Of a stretch of DNA of 64,000 nt, positions 42,071 through 50,738 are shown piece after piece (the stretch's first letter is position 1; every line of letters starts with the position of its first letter). This DNA comes from Spirochaetota bacterium (GTDB lineage: Bacteria > Spirochaetota > UBA4802 > UBA5368), in assembly GCA_035477215.1 (NCBI GenBank), contig DATIKU010000041.1, forward strand, positions 30,754 through 94,753, read 5' to 3'. The notes under the pieces were generated by a model. It was given only the letters and a program-made list of their open reading frames with translations. It was not told the DNA's origin and made no database searches. A program made the translations under genes and the position numbers.

Positions 42071-43234
42071 TCAAATAGCCTGCTGGTATCCGCGTTTTCG
42101 GTACAACTCGGCATAGACCAGGGTTACCGCGTAAAAAAGGTCCCCGGGAATGATGTCTCCCACCTCGAGGCGCCTGTGGAGCTCCTGCGCGAGCGGCCTG
42201 TTTTCAACCAGCATCACCTCGTTCTCGCGGGCGATCTGCCGTATGCGCAGTGCCATGCTGTCCACACCTTTCGCGACCACCATCGGCGCGGTCATTACGT
42301 CATTATCGTATTTCAGCGCGACCGCGAAGTGCGTCGGATTGGTCACCACGACGTCGGCCTTGGGAACCTCGCGGATCATGTTTTTCATTACGATCTCCCG
42401 CTGCATTTCGCGCAGACGCGCACGGAGGTATGGGTCCCCCATCGTCTCCTTCATCTCCTCCTTCATCTCCTGCTTCGTCATCTTGAGGGAGTCGATGAAC
42501 TCCCGTTTCTGGAAAATGTAGTCGGGGATCGAAAGGAGCAGCATGATCGCCGCCGCCCACAGGATGATTTTGAGCGCCAGTATACCGATTATCTGAAGCG
42601 CCATCGCGATGGAAACGTCCGGGGTTTTCAGTATTTCATCGTAATCGCTGGCAATAATCAGGCACGTGACACCGCCGATGACCACAACCTTGAACAACGA
42701 CTTGAAGAGGTTCATCGCCACCTGCTTGGAGAAGAATATCTTGCGCAGCACGGTGGCCGGATCGAACTTCAGCTTCGACGGATCGAATTTAAGGGGATGG
42801 GTCGACACCTGGAAACCGACCTGCACCACGTCCCCCAGGAAGGCGGCGATGCTCACTCCGATGAACAACGGAATCAGGATCTTCGCGGACTCGACCGACA
42901 CATGGTACAGCTCGATAAGAATGCTCCTCTCGGTAAGCGAGAAGCGCGAGAACGACGACATGTAATACTTCGTCATCGCCACCATCGAATCGTAAATCCA
43001 GGAAGCGAAGAAAAAAATGATCAGGAAACCGAATATTACGACCACCGCCTGCGGCAGTTCCTGGGTTTTGGCGACCTGCCCCTTCTCGCGCGCTTCGCGG
43101 AGCTTCTTGTCGGTGGGATCCTCGGTCCGCCCCTCGTCCTCGGAGGCGAAACGCTGCAGGTCGAAGCGGAAACCCCTTGGCGCGGGCACATCCTCCACGA
43201 TATTAAAAGTCCTGATGTTCAACTCGTTCAGCAT
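42071..43234 (-). CDS. flhB: Flagellar export switch protein FlhB
   Basis: 387 residues if started at ATG 43234; TTG 43273 or GTG 43270 in the same frame are alternatives, as no strong ribosome site decides. Typical start block DLQRFASEDEGRTEDPTDKKLREAREKGQVAKTQEL, four membrane helices, then the autocleavage site NPTH (VVVTNPTHFAVALKYD) that switches export from hook to filament substrates. The N-terminal leader of about 25 residues before FRFDLQRF is longer than in many homologues. Confidence 0.95.
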   Translation of the reverse strand: MLNELNIRTFNIVEDVPAPRGFRFDLQRFASEDEGRTEDPTDKKLREAREKGQVAKTQELPQAVVVIFGFLIIFFFASWIYDSMVAMTKYYMSSFSRFSLTERSILIELYHVSVESAKILIPLFIGVSIAAFLGDVVQVGFQVSTHPLKFDPSKLKFDPATVLRKIFFSKQVAMNLFKSLFKVVVIGGVTCLIIASDYDEILKTPDVSIAMALQIIGILALKIILWAAAIMLLLSIPDYIFQKREFIDSLKMTKQEMKEEMKETMGDPYLRARLREMQREIVMKNMIREVPKADVVVTNPTHFAVALKYDNDVMTAPMVVAKGVDSMALRIRQIARENEVMLVENRPLAQELHRRLEVGDIIPGDLFYAVTLVYAELYRKRGYQQAI

Positions 43235-43289
43235 CGACCCGCCATCATCCACCGTTGATTTGACCCGCACCAAACCCGCGCCGCAAAGC

Positions 43290-44069
43290 TCACGCGGGCC
43301 AGTATACGAGCACCTTGTATATAAACTGGAAAGTCCGGTCCAGCGACACCGACATCACCCTCACGATAAGCGGGGTAATCGCGAGCATCACCCCGAACGC
43401 AACCATGATCTTCAGCGGAAAGCCAAGCATCATGATGTTCATCTGGGGCGCCACCTTCGAGAGCACCCCCATGCTGATCGATAGCAGAAAGATCGTCGCG
43501 ACCACCGGAATCGCGATCTTGAGCGCCACTACGAACATGCCGCTGAAGACATAGGCGACATGCTTCGCGAGCGTCCCCGTCGCCCCCGTATCGAGCGTGA
43601 GAAGCGGCGCGAGCTCGAACGATCGATAAATCGCCTTGATGAGAAAATGGTGTCCTCCGATCGAAAGAAACACGAGCATCCCGATAAGGTTCTTAAGCTG
43701 TCCGACCAGCGGTATCGACACCTGTGCGAGCGGGTCGAATACCTCATTTATACCGAAACCGATCTGCACCGAAAAAAATTCGCCCGAGAGCTGAAACGCC
43801 GCGACGATCACCGCAACCAGGAAGCCTATGTAAATCCCGATCCCGACCTCTTTCAACACCAGGAGGGCATAGAGCCCCATGTTTCCCGTAAGAGCATAAC
43901 CCTTCTGGGCCACCACGGGAAAAATAACGATCGTGACCAGAAACGCGAAAAGCGCCTTTATCCTAAACGGGATCACCCCACTTGAGTAAAATGGGGCAAT
44001 GACCATCATCGAACTCATCCTCATCATGATGAGCAGGAAAACCTGGAAGTGATAGGCGAAGTATTCCAT
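43290..44069 (-). CDS. fliR: Flagellar export gate protein FliR
   Basis: 259 residues, about six membrane segments. Conserved FliR features: MRMSSMMVIAPFYSSGVIPFRIKALFAF near the N terminus, VLKEVGIGIYIGFLVAVIVAAFQLSGEFFSVQIGFGINEVFDPL, and ISMGVLSKVAPQMNIMMLGFPLKIM. Part of the helical FliP5Q4R1 export channel. ATG 44069 follows the fliQ stop by about one base; a GTG four codons upstream overlaps fliQ. Confidence 0.95.
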   Translation of the reverse strand: MEYFAYHFQVFLLIMMRMSSMMVIAPFYSSGVIPFRIKALFAFLVTIVIFPVVAQKGYALTGNMGLYALLVLKEVGIGIYIGFLVAVIVAAFQLSGEFFSVQIGFGINEVFDPLAQVSIPLVGQLKNLIGMLVFLSIGGHHFLIKAIYRSFELAPLLTLDTGATGTLAKHVAYVFSGMFVVALKIAIPVVATIFLLSISMGVLSKVAPQMNIMMLGFPLKIMVAFGVMLAITPLIVRVMSVSLDRTFQFIYKVLVYWPA

Positions 44070-44070
44070 C

Positions 44071-44343
44071 CTATCCCGCACCGATCTTCGATATCATGAG
44101 AAAGATGTTTTTTGTATAGTTCACCATCGTATGGATTATCCAGGCCGCCATTAATATAAACGTTACGAAGATCGCCACGATCTTCGGGACGAAGGTGAGC
44201 GTCTGCTCCTGGATCGAGGTGGTGGTCTGAAAAATCGAAATCACCAGGCCCACGAGCATGCCGACCCCCAGAAGCGGCGCAGAGACGATCATGATCGTCA
44301 TGAGCGCCTCGCGCAACAGTTTGATTACCATAACGTCAGTCAA
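44071..44343 (-). CDS. fliQ: Flagellar export gate protein FliQ
   Basis: 90 residues, two membrane helices. VIKLLREALMTIMIVSAPLLGVGMLVGLVISIFQTTTSIQEQTLTFVPKI is the FliQ/SctS signature. Starts 24 bases after fliP stops. An internal ATG four codons later could also serve. Confidence 0.95.
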   Translation of the reverse strand: MTDVMVIKLLREALMTIMIVSAPLLGVGMLVGLVISIFQTTTSIQEQTLTFVPKIVAIFVTFILMAAWIIHTMVNYTKNIFLMISKIGAG

Positions 44344-44367
44344 ATTAAATCTCCGTAACGGAAGTCA

Positions 44368-45135
44368 TCAGCCGAACGATTTCACGAGCTCGTGAATAAG
44401 GAGATTCCACCCGTCTACGAGTATAAAAAGCACGAGCTTGAACGGCAGCGAGATCATCACCGGCGGCAGCATTATCATACCCATGGCCATGAGGACGCTC
44501 GCCACCAGCATGTCGATCACGATGAAAGGTATAAAAATATACACGCCTATCTCGAAGGCCCTCTTGAGCTCGCTAATCATGAACGCCGGAACCAGACAGT
44601 ACGTGGGGACGTCCTTCTCGCTTTTCGGCCGCTCGAGCTTTGCGAGCTCTATAAAGAGCGCTATGTCCTTTTTACGGGTCTGCTTGAACATGAACTTGCG
44701 CAGCGGCTCCATCGCCTGTTCGTAAAACTTCTCGTTCGAAATCTTGCCCTGCAGGTAGGGCTGCAGGGCCTTCTCGTTGATTTCGGTAAACGTCGGGGCC
44801 ATGATGAAGAACGTGAGGAAGATGGAAAGGCCCACGATCACCTGGGTCGGCGGCATCTGCTGGAGCGAGAGCGCCCGCTTCACGAAGTCAAGGACGATCA
44901 CGACGCGGGTAAATGACGTCATCATCATCGCGATCGCCGGCGCGAGGGTGAGGATTGTGAGAAGGAAGAGCATCTGGAGCGACAGTGCCACTTCCTTGGG
45001 ATTGGCGGCCTCGCGGATGTCGAAGGTTATGCGCGGTATCGGCATGCGCACGCCCCCCGCCTCCTGGGCGAACAGGACGGCCGGAACCAGTATAAAAACT
45101 GCGGCGAGCAGTGCGGTGGAGACTTTATTCCTCAT
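44368..45135 (-). CDS. fliP: Flagellar export gate protein FliP
   Basis: 255 residues. Cleavable signal peptide (core LLAAVFILVPAVLFAQ), then four membrane segments: LLTILTLAPAIAMMMTSFTRVVIVLDFVKRALSLQQMPPTQVIVGLSIFLTFFIM, and C-terminal YIFIPFIVIDMLVASVLMAMGMIMLPPVMISLPFKLVLFILVDGW, both FliP signatures. Its start overlaps the fliO stop by 11 bases. Confidence 0.96.
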   Translation of the reverse strand: MRNKVSTALLAAVFILVPAVLFAQEAGGVRMPIPRITFDIREAANPKEVALSLQMLFLLTILTLAPAIAMMMTSFTRVVIVLDFVKRALSLQQMPPTQVIVGLSIFLTFFIMAPTFTEINEKALQPYLQGKISNEKFYEQAMEPLRKFMFKQTRKKDIALFIELAKLERPKSEKDVPTYCLVPAFMISELKRAFEIGVYIFIPFIVIDMLVASVLMAMGMIMLPPVMISLPFKLVLFILVDGWNLLIHELVKSFG

Positions 45136-45961
45136 CGTTCATACCGTTGAGCTTCTTTAGTCGTTCGCGCTGACGGACGATGTAATCTATCCTGTCGGAC
45201 CGGCCCTCATCGGTGCGGGCGGAAAAGTGACCGCGCTCCCGCGAGGACGGCATCGTTTTTTTTATTATTTTTCCGAGCTGGGTTGTCAGGAATTCATGGA
45301 ACCCCCCCGGCTGCGCGGAGGGACTTTTTGTCGAAATAAGACGAATGCGGTCCACTTCGTCCTTTTCCTTTATCTCCATGATAAGGTTAATGCTGCTATC
45401 GGTTACACCCAGCACCAGCACCCTGCCCGCCAGATCCACCACCTGGAGGAATTTATTCGGCCCCATCGGTGAAACAAGGAGCGTCTGCACGCCGGCGCCC
45501 CCGGGAAGCTGTATCCCCGCGCGCCGGGTGACAAACCTAAAGAAGTAATAAAACCCGCCGACGAGCATGCCGATCACAATGAGCGTCTTGATGATGGTCC
45601 AGGCGTAGGACTCCTCCTCCACGGTAGGTTCTTCATAGCGGTAGAGGTCCTCGGCGCCCGCCTCGGGCGCATCCTTCGCTTTCTTTTCCCCGGACGCGGC
45701 GCCATTATCGGCAACCTGCTCCCCGGGGACCCCCTTTTCCGAATCGGCCTGATTTTTCTCGCGCTCGACGGCCTTGTCGACCTTGTCGTTCCGGGCGGAC
45801 TTCATATCCTCGGCTGCCGCCACCCTGGCACGCTCGCGCGCGGCCTCTGCGCCATATATGGGACATAATCCAGTCACCACACAAAAAATAATAAGGCACG
45901 CCGCGGCTGCAACCGCTCCCAGCGGCCTGTCCGGTATACCTGCTTTTCCGTTTCGTCTCAT
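45125..45961 (-). CDS. fliO: Flagellar protein FliO/FliZ
   Basis: 278 residues. N-terminal hydrophobic segment (about 14-36), then a periplasmic charged, low-complexity stretch (Lys/Glu/Ala) of about 70 residues, a second membrane helix (WTIIKTLIVIGMLVGGFYYFFRF) and the FliO core strand region PNKFLQVVDLAGRVLVLGVTDSSINLI. It helps assemble the FliPQR complex. The long extracytoplasmic insert is typical of the spirochaete FliZ form. Basic C-terminal tail. Confidence 0.9.
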   Translation of the reverse strand: MRRNGKAGIPDRPLGAVAAAACLIIFCVVTGLCPIYGAEAARERARVAAAEDMKSARNDKVDKAVEREKNQADSEKGVPGEQVADNGAASGEKKAKDAPEAGAEDLYRYEEPTVEEESYAWTIIKTLIVIGMLVGGFYYFFRFVTRRAGIQLPGGAGVQTLLVSPMGPNKFLQVVDLAGRVLVLGVTDSSINLIMEIKEKDEVDRIRLISTKSPSAQPGGFHEFLTTQLGKIIKKTMPSSRERGHFSARTDEGRSDRIDYIVRQRERLKKLNGMNDEE

Positions 45962-46050
45962 TATGTCTCTTTAATGTCCGTACTTTCTTCCCATAAATAA
46001 AACACCGTACGCGACCCCCGACAACCCGAGATCCAACGCACGAACCAGCT

Positions 46051-47121
46051 TTACTGTATCTTGTTCAGCCGCTCAGCCGGGCTGACGATATCCGTTACAC
46101 GGACACCGAAGTTTTCATCGATAACCACAACCTCGCCCTTCGCGATGAGCTTGCCGTTTACCAGAAGGTCCACCGGCTCGCCGGCGAGCTTGTCGAGCTC
46201 TATAATGGAACCCTCCCCCAGACCCAGGATGTCCTTCACCAGCTGGCGGGTCCTCCCGAGCTCCACGGTCAGCGTCATCGGGACATCGAGCAGAAGCCCT
46301 ATGTTTCCACTCACTCCGGAGGGAAGTCCTTCGCCCAGCGGCGGAAACTTGACCGGGCTTATGCCGACCTGCGGCATCTGCTGTTGGCCCATACCCATCT
46401 GCTGCTGGGCCGCATACTGCTGCTGGGCCGGCGCCGCTTCTGCGGCTCCGCCGCGCGCCAGGTCGGAGGCCATGGGAGCTTCCATTATATGATAAAACTT
46501 GGAGTTTAGAATTCCCTCAATGCTTATATTGTAGGTGATCTTCGCCAGTTCTCCGCCGGGCGGAAGCCTCAGGTCGGCCGCTCCGGCCGCAACGGAAAGC
46601 GCCGGCGGCATTGTGTTGATCGGACGTCCCATCCTGTCGGCGAACTGATTGGCCGACGAGGATAAAAGCTGGCTGACGAACTCCTGAATGGTGCTCTGGT
46701 GCGCTTCGGTGAGTTCAGCGGGAGGGGTTCCCGATTCATCGCCCATCATCAGCGAGGAGATCACGCCGGCATCGTTCGAACTGAACAGGATCAGGTTCCT
46801 GCCATTGAGGCTCCCCGAGTATCCCATGGCCACCTGCACATACTGCCGGCCGAAATCGGCGCGCACGGCGTCGGGCGCCTTCAGCTCGACGGTGGCGTTG
46901 GTGATTTTAATGTTCTTCCCCAGATAGGCCGAAAGTGACGGCGCCGCAACGGCCATGGCGCGGTTGAGCGCATCGGCCAGGGAATCGCGATCGACGGGCG
47001 AGAGGGAGCCCGCTCCCATCGACATGTCCGCTGCCAAACCGGCCCCGGGCGATGAGAGCATATCATCCGCCCCCTGCAACAGGGCATCAATTTCATCCTG
47101 CGATAACGAACCGTCACCCAT
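46051..47121 (-). CDS. fliY: Flagellar motor switch protein FliY/FliN
   Basis: 356 residues. The N-terminal peptide LSQDEIDALLQGADDM matches the CheY-P binding segment of FliM and FliY. The middle (about 45-200) is CheC-like, then a Gln/Met-rich linker, then the C-terminal SpoA/FliN domain (LLLDVPMTLTVELGRTRQLVKDILGLGEGSIIELDKLAGEPVDLLVNG). It forms part of the C-ring. In Borrelia and Treponema a separate fliM lies between fliL and this gene; here it does not. It follows fliL by 27 bases. Confidence 0.94.
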   Translation of the reverse strand: MGDGSLSQDEIDALLQGADDMLSSPGAGLAADMSMGAGSLSPVDRDSLADALNRAMAVAAPSLSAYLGKNIKITNATVELKAPDAVRADFGRQYVQVAMGYSGSLNGRNLILFSSNDAGVISSLMMGDESGTPPAELTEAHQSTIQEFVSQLLSSSANQFADRMGRPINTMPPALSVAAGAADLRLPPGGELAKITYNISIEGILNSKFYHIMEAPMASDLARGGAAEAAPAQQQYAAQQQMGMGQQQMPQVGISPVKFPPLGEGLPSGVSGNIGLLLDVPMTLTVELGRTRQLVKDILGLGEGSIIELDKLAGEPVDLLVNGKLIAKGEVVVIDENFGVRVTDIVSPAERLNKIQ

Positions 47122-47148
47122 GGTTTCCTCCTGAAAGATCCGGGGACA

Positions 47149-47691
47149 TCAATTGACCACTATCTCCTTAAAATACACTTCTTTGATCTTGCCGGCGATC
47201 AATATCACGTTGACATGCGCCTTTATCTCCTCCGAAAGATTGATGATCTCCTCGACGGAGTCCATCTCCTCATACGACTTGGAGCGAAGGATGATATTGA
47301 TGATGTGCTGGAACTGCACCGTCCGCTGCACCAGCTCCTGATTGATTTTCGGATTGCTGTCATAGCCGAGCGAGACCGTTATCTTCGCGAAATGGGGTTC
47401 CGGGTCCCTGGTCGTCGTCGAGAACGCGGGCAGGTCAAAGTGCGCGAGCGGGGCCGGCGGCGGCGCCACCACGATATCCTGCTCCCTTTCGTACTTCTTT
47501 TCCTGCACGTACTTGGTCACCAGATAGGATATGCCGATCATCAGGAAGACCAGTAGTATCGCCCCTACCACGTAGAGGAGTATCTTGACGATCCTGGAAA
47601 CGTCGGCCCGGGAGCCGGCGGCGGCCTCTTCCGATCGGCCACCCTCTTCCTCTTCTATCTCGTCGACACCTACCCTTTCGTTGTCCCCCAT
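47149..47691 (-). CDS. fliL: Flagellar basal-body protein FliL
   Basis: 180 residues. Acidic N terminus, one membrane helix (ILLYVVGAILLVFLMIGISYLV), then the periplasmic FliL domain with EPHFAKITVSLGYDSNPKINQELVQRTVQFQHIINIILRSKSYEEM. It surrounds the stator and in spirochaetes affects periplasmic flagellar orientation. It has its own sigma-70-type promoter about 100 bases upstream, so export genes from here on can be expressed without the motAB transcript. Confidence 0.92.
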   Translation of the reverse strand: MGDNERVGVDEIEEEEGGRSEEAAAGSRADVSRIVKILLYVVGAILLVFLMIGISYLVTKYVQEKKYEREQDIVVAPPPAPLAHFDLPAFSTTTRDPEPHFAKITVSLGYDSNPKINQELVQRTVQFQHIINIILRSKSYEEMDSVEEIINLSEEIKAHVNVILIAGKIKEVYFKEIVVN

Positions 47692-47796
47692 ATCCTCTCC
47701 CTGCTGCGTCCGCTGTCGGCGTGCGGAAGCGTTCCCTCCCCGGCGCGGCGGAGGAGCTCAATTAATTTCATGAATAAATTCGCGCATTTTGTTGAC

Positions 47797-47825
47797 ACGA
47801 TATCATATTAATTCAAAAATGTCAA
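47797..47825 (-). promoter_or_regulatory. Sigma-70-type promoter upstream of fliL
   Basis: On the minus strand TTGACA (plus-strand TGTCAA, 47820-47825) is followed after 17 bases by TATCGT (plus-strand ACGATA, 47797-47802). The surroundings are the most AT-rich of the motility region. Start expected near 47790, about 100 bases before the fliL ATG. Confidence 0.6.
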
Positions 47826-47861
47826 TTAATTTATAATTATGTCTCCAGGCTTTCATGCCGC

Positions 47862-48647
47862 CTACCGCCATTCCTCGCCGGGCAGCGGCCGCTGGATATC
47901 CCTGTGTTTGCTTTCTTCCACGGCCTTCTCTTTCAGAATCACGATCTCGACGCGCCGGTTGAACCCGCGCCCTTCCGGGGTGTTGTTGTCGTCTATCGGA
48001 CGATACTGCCCGAAGGCCACCGCGGAAATCTGGCGCGGATTGAGCTTCTCCTCTTCGGTGAGATACCTGAGCACATTGACGCTGCGGGCCGAGGAAAGCT
48101 CCCAGTTGGTCTCGAATCCCTGGCGCACGCCCGCCGGCGGAATGGCCCTGTCGTCCGTGTGGCCCTCGATCCTCACGAAATTGCTGATGGACCGTATGAT
48201 GCCGCCCACCTTGCGAAGCACGGGCTTAATATCGTCCCGCAGCCGCGCGCTTCCGGTGTCGAAATACGAATCGCCGGTAAGGGTGATGACAAGCCCGCGC
48301 TCATCCTCCCTGATCCGCACCTGCTTGGACTGGATCTCAGGCTTAAATACCTCCTCGGCCTTCCGGAGCGCCCTGGAGAGCTGTTTGGCCCGCTCGGTGG
48401 CGGGAAGCGCCATCATGTTATGGCCCAGCTCCATGAGGCGCCCCTTGGACATCGACGCCCCGCCTTCCATAAGCCCGAGCGCCCCGCGGAAGGAGGTGAT
48501 CGTCATCTGCATCTCCTCCTGGCTCACCGTGGTGACGTCGCCCATCATAATAATGAAAAAGGTCATCATGAGCGTGTTCATGTCCGACATGGTGACCATC
48601 CAGCCGGGCGTGCTTCGCCGCCCGGCCTTTTTCATCTGCTTCGCCAT
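47862..48647 (-). CDS. motB: Flagellar stator protein MotB
   Basis: 261 residues. Short basic N terminus, one membrane helix with the ion-binding aspartate D22 (MVTMSDMNTLMMTFFIIM), a linker with plug-like helix, and a C-terminal OmpA peptidoglycan-binding domain (FVRIEGHTDDRAI; LSSARSVNVLRYL; RQISAVAFGQYRPI; NRRVEIVI). It anchors the stator to the wall. ATG overlaps motA stop (TGATG). Confidence 0.96.
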   Translation of the reverse strand: MAKQMKKAGRRSTPGWMVTMSDMNTLMMTFFIIMMGDVTTVSQEEMQMTITSFRGALGLMEGGASMSKGRLMELGHNMMALPATERAKQLSRALRKAEEVFKPEIQSKQVRIREDERGLVITLTGDSYFDTGSARLRDDIKPVLRKVGGIIRSISNFVRIEGHTDDRAIPPAGVRQGFETNWELSSARSVNVLRYLTEEEKLNPRQISAVAFGQYRPIDDNNTPEGRGFNRRVEIVILKEKAVEESKHRDIQRPLPGEEWR

Positions 48648-49426
48648 TACTCGCCGACCTCCTGCGAGATCGCCTCGCGCTCAGCCGGCGGCAGGAAGGA
48701 TACCAGTTTGTCCTTCACGATGCGTGGATTGTCCCCGGACTGTATCGAGAGCACTCCTTCTATCATGATCGACTTCAGGAGCACCTCTTCGCCGGTGCGC
48801 AGATCGAGTTTCGTCGATATCGGCAGCGCTATGAGGTTCGCGAAAATGGCGCCATACAGTGTGGTGATAAGGGCGACCGCCATGTAGGGGCCGATCCTTG
48901 CCCTGTCCTCCAGGTTGACAAGCATGAGGATAAGGCCTATAAGGGTTCCGATCATACCGAATGCCGGTGCGTAATTACCCCATTCATCGAACATCCGCTT
49001 GTTGCTTTCGTGGCGAGTCATCATGTTTTCGAGCTCGGTTTCCATGATGCGCCGCACCAGCTCGGGGTCCGTGCCGTCCACCACCAGCTGTATCCCCTTT
49101 CGGAGGAACTCATCATCGAGCTCGTCGAGGTCGTCCTCCAGGGCCAGAAGCCCCTCGCGGCGCGCCTTTTCGGAAAATGACACCAGGGTGATGATGAGCT
49201 CCCCGGGATTGTACTTCTGGGTGAACAGGGCGATCTTGAAATAATCCCATATTTTAAGGAATTTCACCAGCGGAAACGATACAAGCATGGCGGCTATCGA
49301 TCCACCGATGGTGATCATCACCGACGGCGGGTCCCAGAAGAGAAGCAGGCTCCCCCTGGCGAAAAGGATACCGAGAATCAGAAATACGAAACCGCTTATA
49401 AGACCTATAATGGTTGCTATGTCCAT
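48647..49426 (-). CDS. motA: Flagellar stator protein MotA
   Basis: 259 residues, four membrane helices. DIATIIGLISGFVFLILGILF at the N terminus; cytosolic loop with charged residues (RRIMETELENMMTRHESNKRMFDEWGNYAPAFG) that touches the rotor; PAFGMIGTLIGLILML with the conserved proline; and VALITTLYGAIFANLIALPISTKL. Preceded by a sigma-28 promoter in the 144-base gap after flbD. Confidence 0.96.
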   Translation of the reverse strand: MDIATIIGLISGFVFLILGILFARGSLLLFWDPPSVMITIGGSIAAMLVSFPLVKFLKIWDYFKIALFTQKYNPGELIITLVSFSEKARREGLLALEDDLDELDDEFLRKGIQLVVDGTDPELVRRIMETELENMMTRHESNKRMFDEWGNYAPAFGMIGTLIGLILMLVNLEDRARIGPYMAVALITTLYGAIFANLIALPISTKLDLRTGEEVLLKSIMIEGVLSIQSGDNPRIVKDKLVSFLPPAEREAISQEVGE

Positions 49427-49486
49427 GCAGACACTCCGCTATGAGTCCAGATTGCACCTGCGCCAGAGAGACGCATCCTCTCTTGT

Positions 49487-49513
49487 TTATCGGCCTTTAC
49501 GCCCAATTATTCA
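49487..49513 (-). promoter_or_regulatory. Sigma-28 (FliA) promoter upstream of motA
   Basis: Minus-strand GCCGATAA (plus-strand TTATCGGC, 49487-49494) is an exact match to the sigma-28 -10 consensus. At exactly 15 bases upstream lies TGAA (plus-strand TTCA, 49510-49513) against the consensus TAAA. The start would be near 49480, about 54 bases before the motA ATG. Confidence 0.7.
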
Positions 49514-49570
49514 AGTATGCGAGCCGTCCGGGGCGAATTTATTTCGCAAACCCCGTTCATCCGTCGATGG

Positions 49571-49765
49571 TCATTCCCCGTCCTTGAAAAACAGCGAACG
49601 GTTGTAATCGCGTATCATTTTCAGAATATCATCGATTGGATCGGCGACCACGTACTTATGTTCGTTGGTAAGGGTGATGACCGTATCGGGCCGCGCCTCG
49701 ACGAGCTCGATATGGTTGTGATTCAGGATGAATTCCTCTCCATTCAAACGGTGGACACGTATCAT
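49571..49765 (-). CDS. flbD: Flagellar protein FlbD
   Basis: 64 residues: MIRVHRLNGEEFILNHNHIELVEARPDTVITLTNEHKYVV followed by a short helix. This small beta-rich protein is found just before motA in spirochaetes, clostridia and others; function undefined, possibly a Csr-type or stator-related factor. It starts one base after the DUF115 gene stops, so the two are probably coupled. Confidence 0.92.
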   Translation of the reverse strand: MIRVHRLNGEEFILNHNHIELVEARPDTVITLTNEHKYVVADPIDDILKMIRDYNRSLFFKDGE

Positions 49766-49766
49766 T

Positions 49767-50660
49767 TCACCTCCTCCGCCTTCTGTCGAGAAGTCTCAGG
49801 TGCTCCTCGAGACGGGCTTTCCGGACCGCCCTTTCCGAACAGCCCGGCTCACTGCTATCAATTATCGGCAGGCTCTGCCGGGGCAATAAGTCCTCAAGCC
49901 ACATCTTCGCCGCGAGGAACTGGCCGTTGGTGAAATAAGCCCTGCCGTTTCTGTCGACCACATATTCGCGCGCGCGTCGGATGGCGGAGAATTCCAGGGT
50001 CTCGGGCGCGGCGAACCTGTCACAGGCCTCGATGTACCGCGCGTGGCGGAGTGTTCCTCGCAGATAGAAGGAGCGGTGAAATGCAAGATCATTCCCCGCC
50101 AGGGCGAGCGTGCCGATGGGACACCCCAGTGCGAGCGATACCGCCTGTGTGGTCACGATGCTCCCGGTGGCCACAAATCCCAGATCCTCGCCCGCCTCCC
50201 TCCAGAGCTCATCGTAGAGCTCGCCGCGCAGCATCCAGTTGTAAAAAGAAACATCGCCCCTCCAGGCCAGAAGCGTGCTGTGCGCCATGCAGCTGAAAGC
50301 CAGCAAATGCATGGAGGCGGTCTCGATTCCGTCGAAAAAACCGGCCGGAGTGGTTTCACAAGAGATGACGAAGCCGGGCCGGATTCCCCGTTTAACCAGG
50401 GGCCGAAGCGCCATGTCCGCGGCGATTATGACGAGCTCGCGCCTGTTCCCGTATTTTTTAAGCTCCCGGAGCTCGGTATCGAGGGAGGGGCCCGCGCCGA
50501 TAACAACGACATGTTTGCCCGATAACAGCCCTACGACCCGCTTGAGGCCGCCGAAACGCCTGATATACGGCAGGTTCTTTCTCAGGTTTACGCGAAAGGC
50601 ACGCTGCCGCTCCGTTGCTATGCCCTCGTTTATACCCTGGAACAGCTCGTCCCTATTCAT
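49767..50660 (-). CDS. DUF115 (motility accessory factor / 6-hydroxymethylpterin kinase-like) protein
   Basis: 297 residues. Core of DUF115: LSGKHVVVIGAGPSLDTELRELKKYG, ELVIIAADMALRPLVKRGIRPGFVISCE, FVATGSIVTTQAVSLALGCPIGTLALAGNDLAFH. The family includes Campylobacter Maf proteins that add nonulosonic acids to flagellin, and archaeal MptE. The position directly upstream of flbD-motAB favours flagellar glycosylation, but its substrate is unproven. It lacks the long flanking domains of many Maf proteins. Confidence 0.8.
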   Translation of the reverse strand: MNRDELFQGINEGIATERQRAFRVNLRKNLPYIRRFGGLKRVVGLLSGKHVVVIGAGPSLDTELRELKKYGNRRELVIIAADMALRPLVKRGIRPGFVISCETTPAGFFDGIETASMHLLAFSCMAHSTLLAWRGDVSFYNWMLRGELYDELWREAGEDLGFVATGSIVTTQAVSLALGCPIGTLALAGNDLAFHRSFYLRGTLRHARYIEACDRFAAPETLEFSAIRRAREYVVDRNGRAYFTNGQFLAAKMWLEDLLPRQSLPIIDSSEPGCSERAVRKARLEEHLRLLDRRRRR

Positions 50661-50738
50661 TCACATCCTTAAAATAAATCACACTGTACAATAGACCTGT
50701 TGCAAATCTCGGCAACATCGGGTTTCCCCCGTTTTTCT

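Noticed and set aside
41702..43258. Long open frame of about 518 codons on the plus strand
   Set aside because: It is antisense to flhA and flhB; the composition (His/Arg/Asp-rich) is typical of a reverse-strand shadow.
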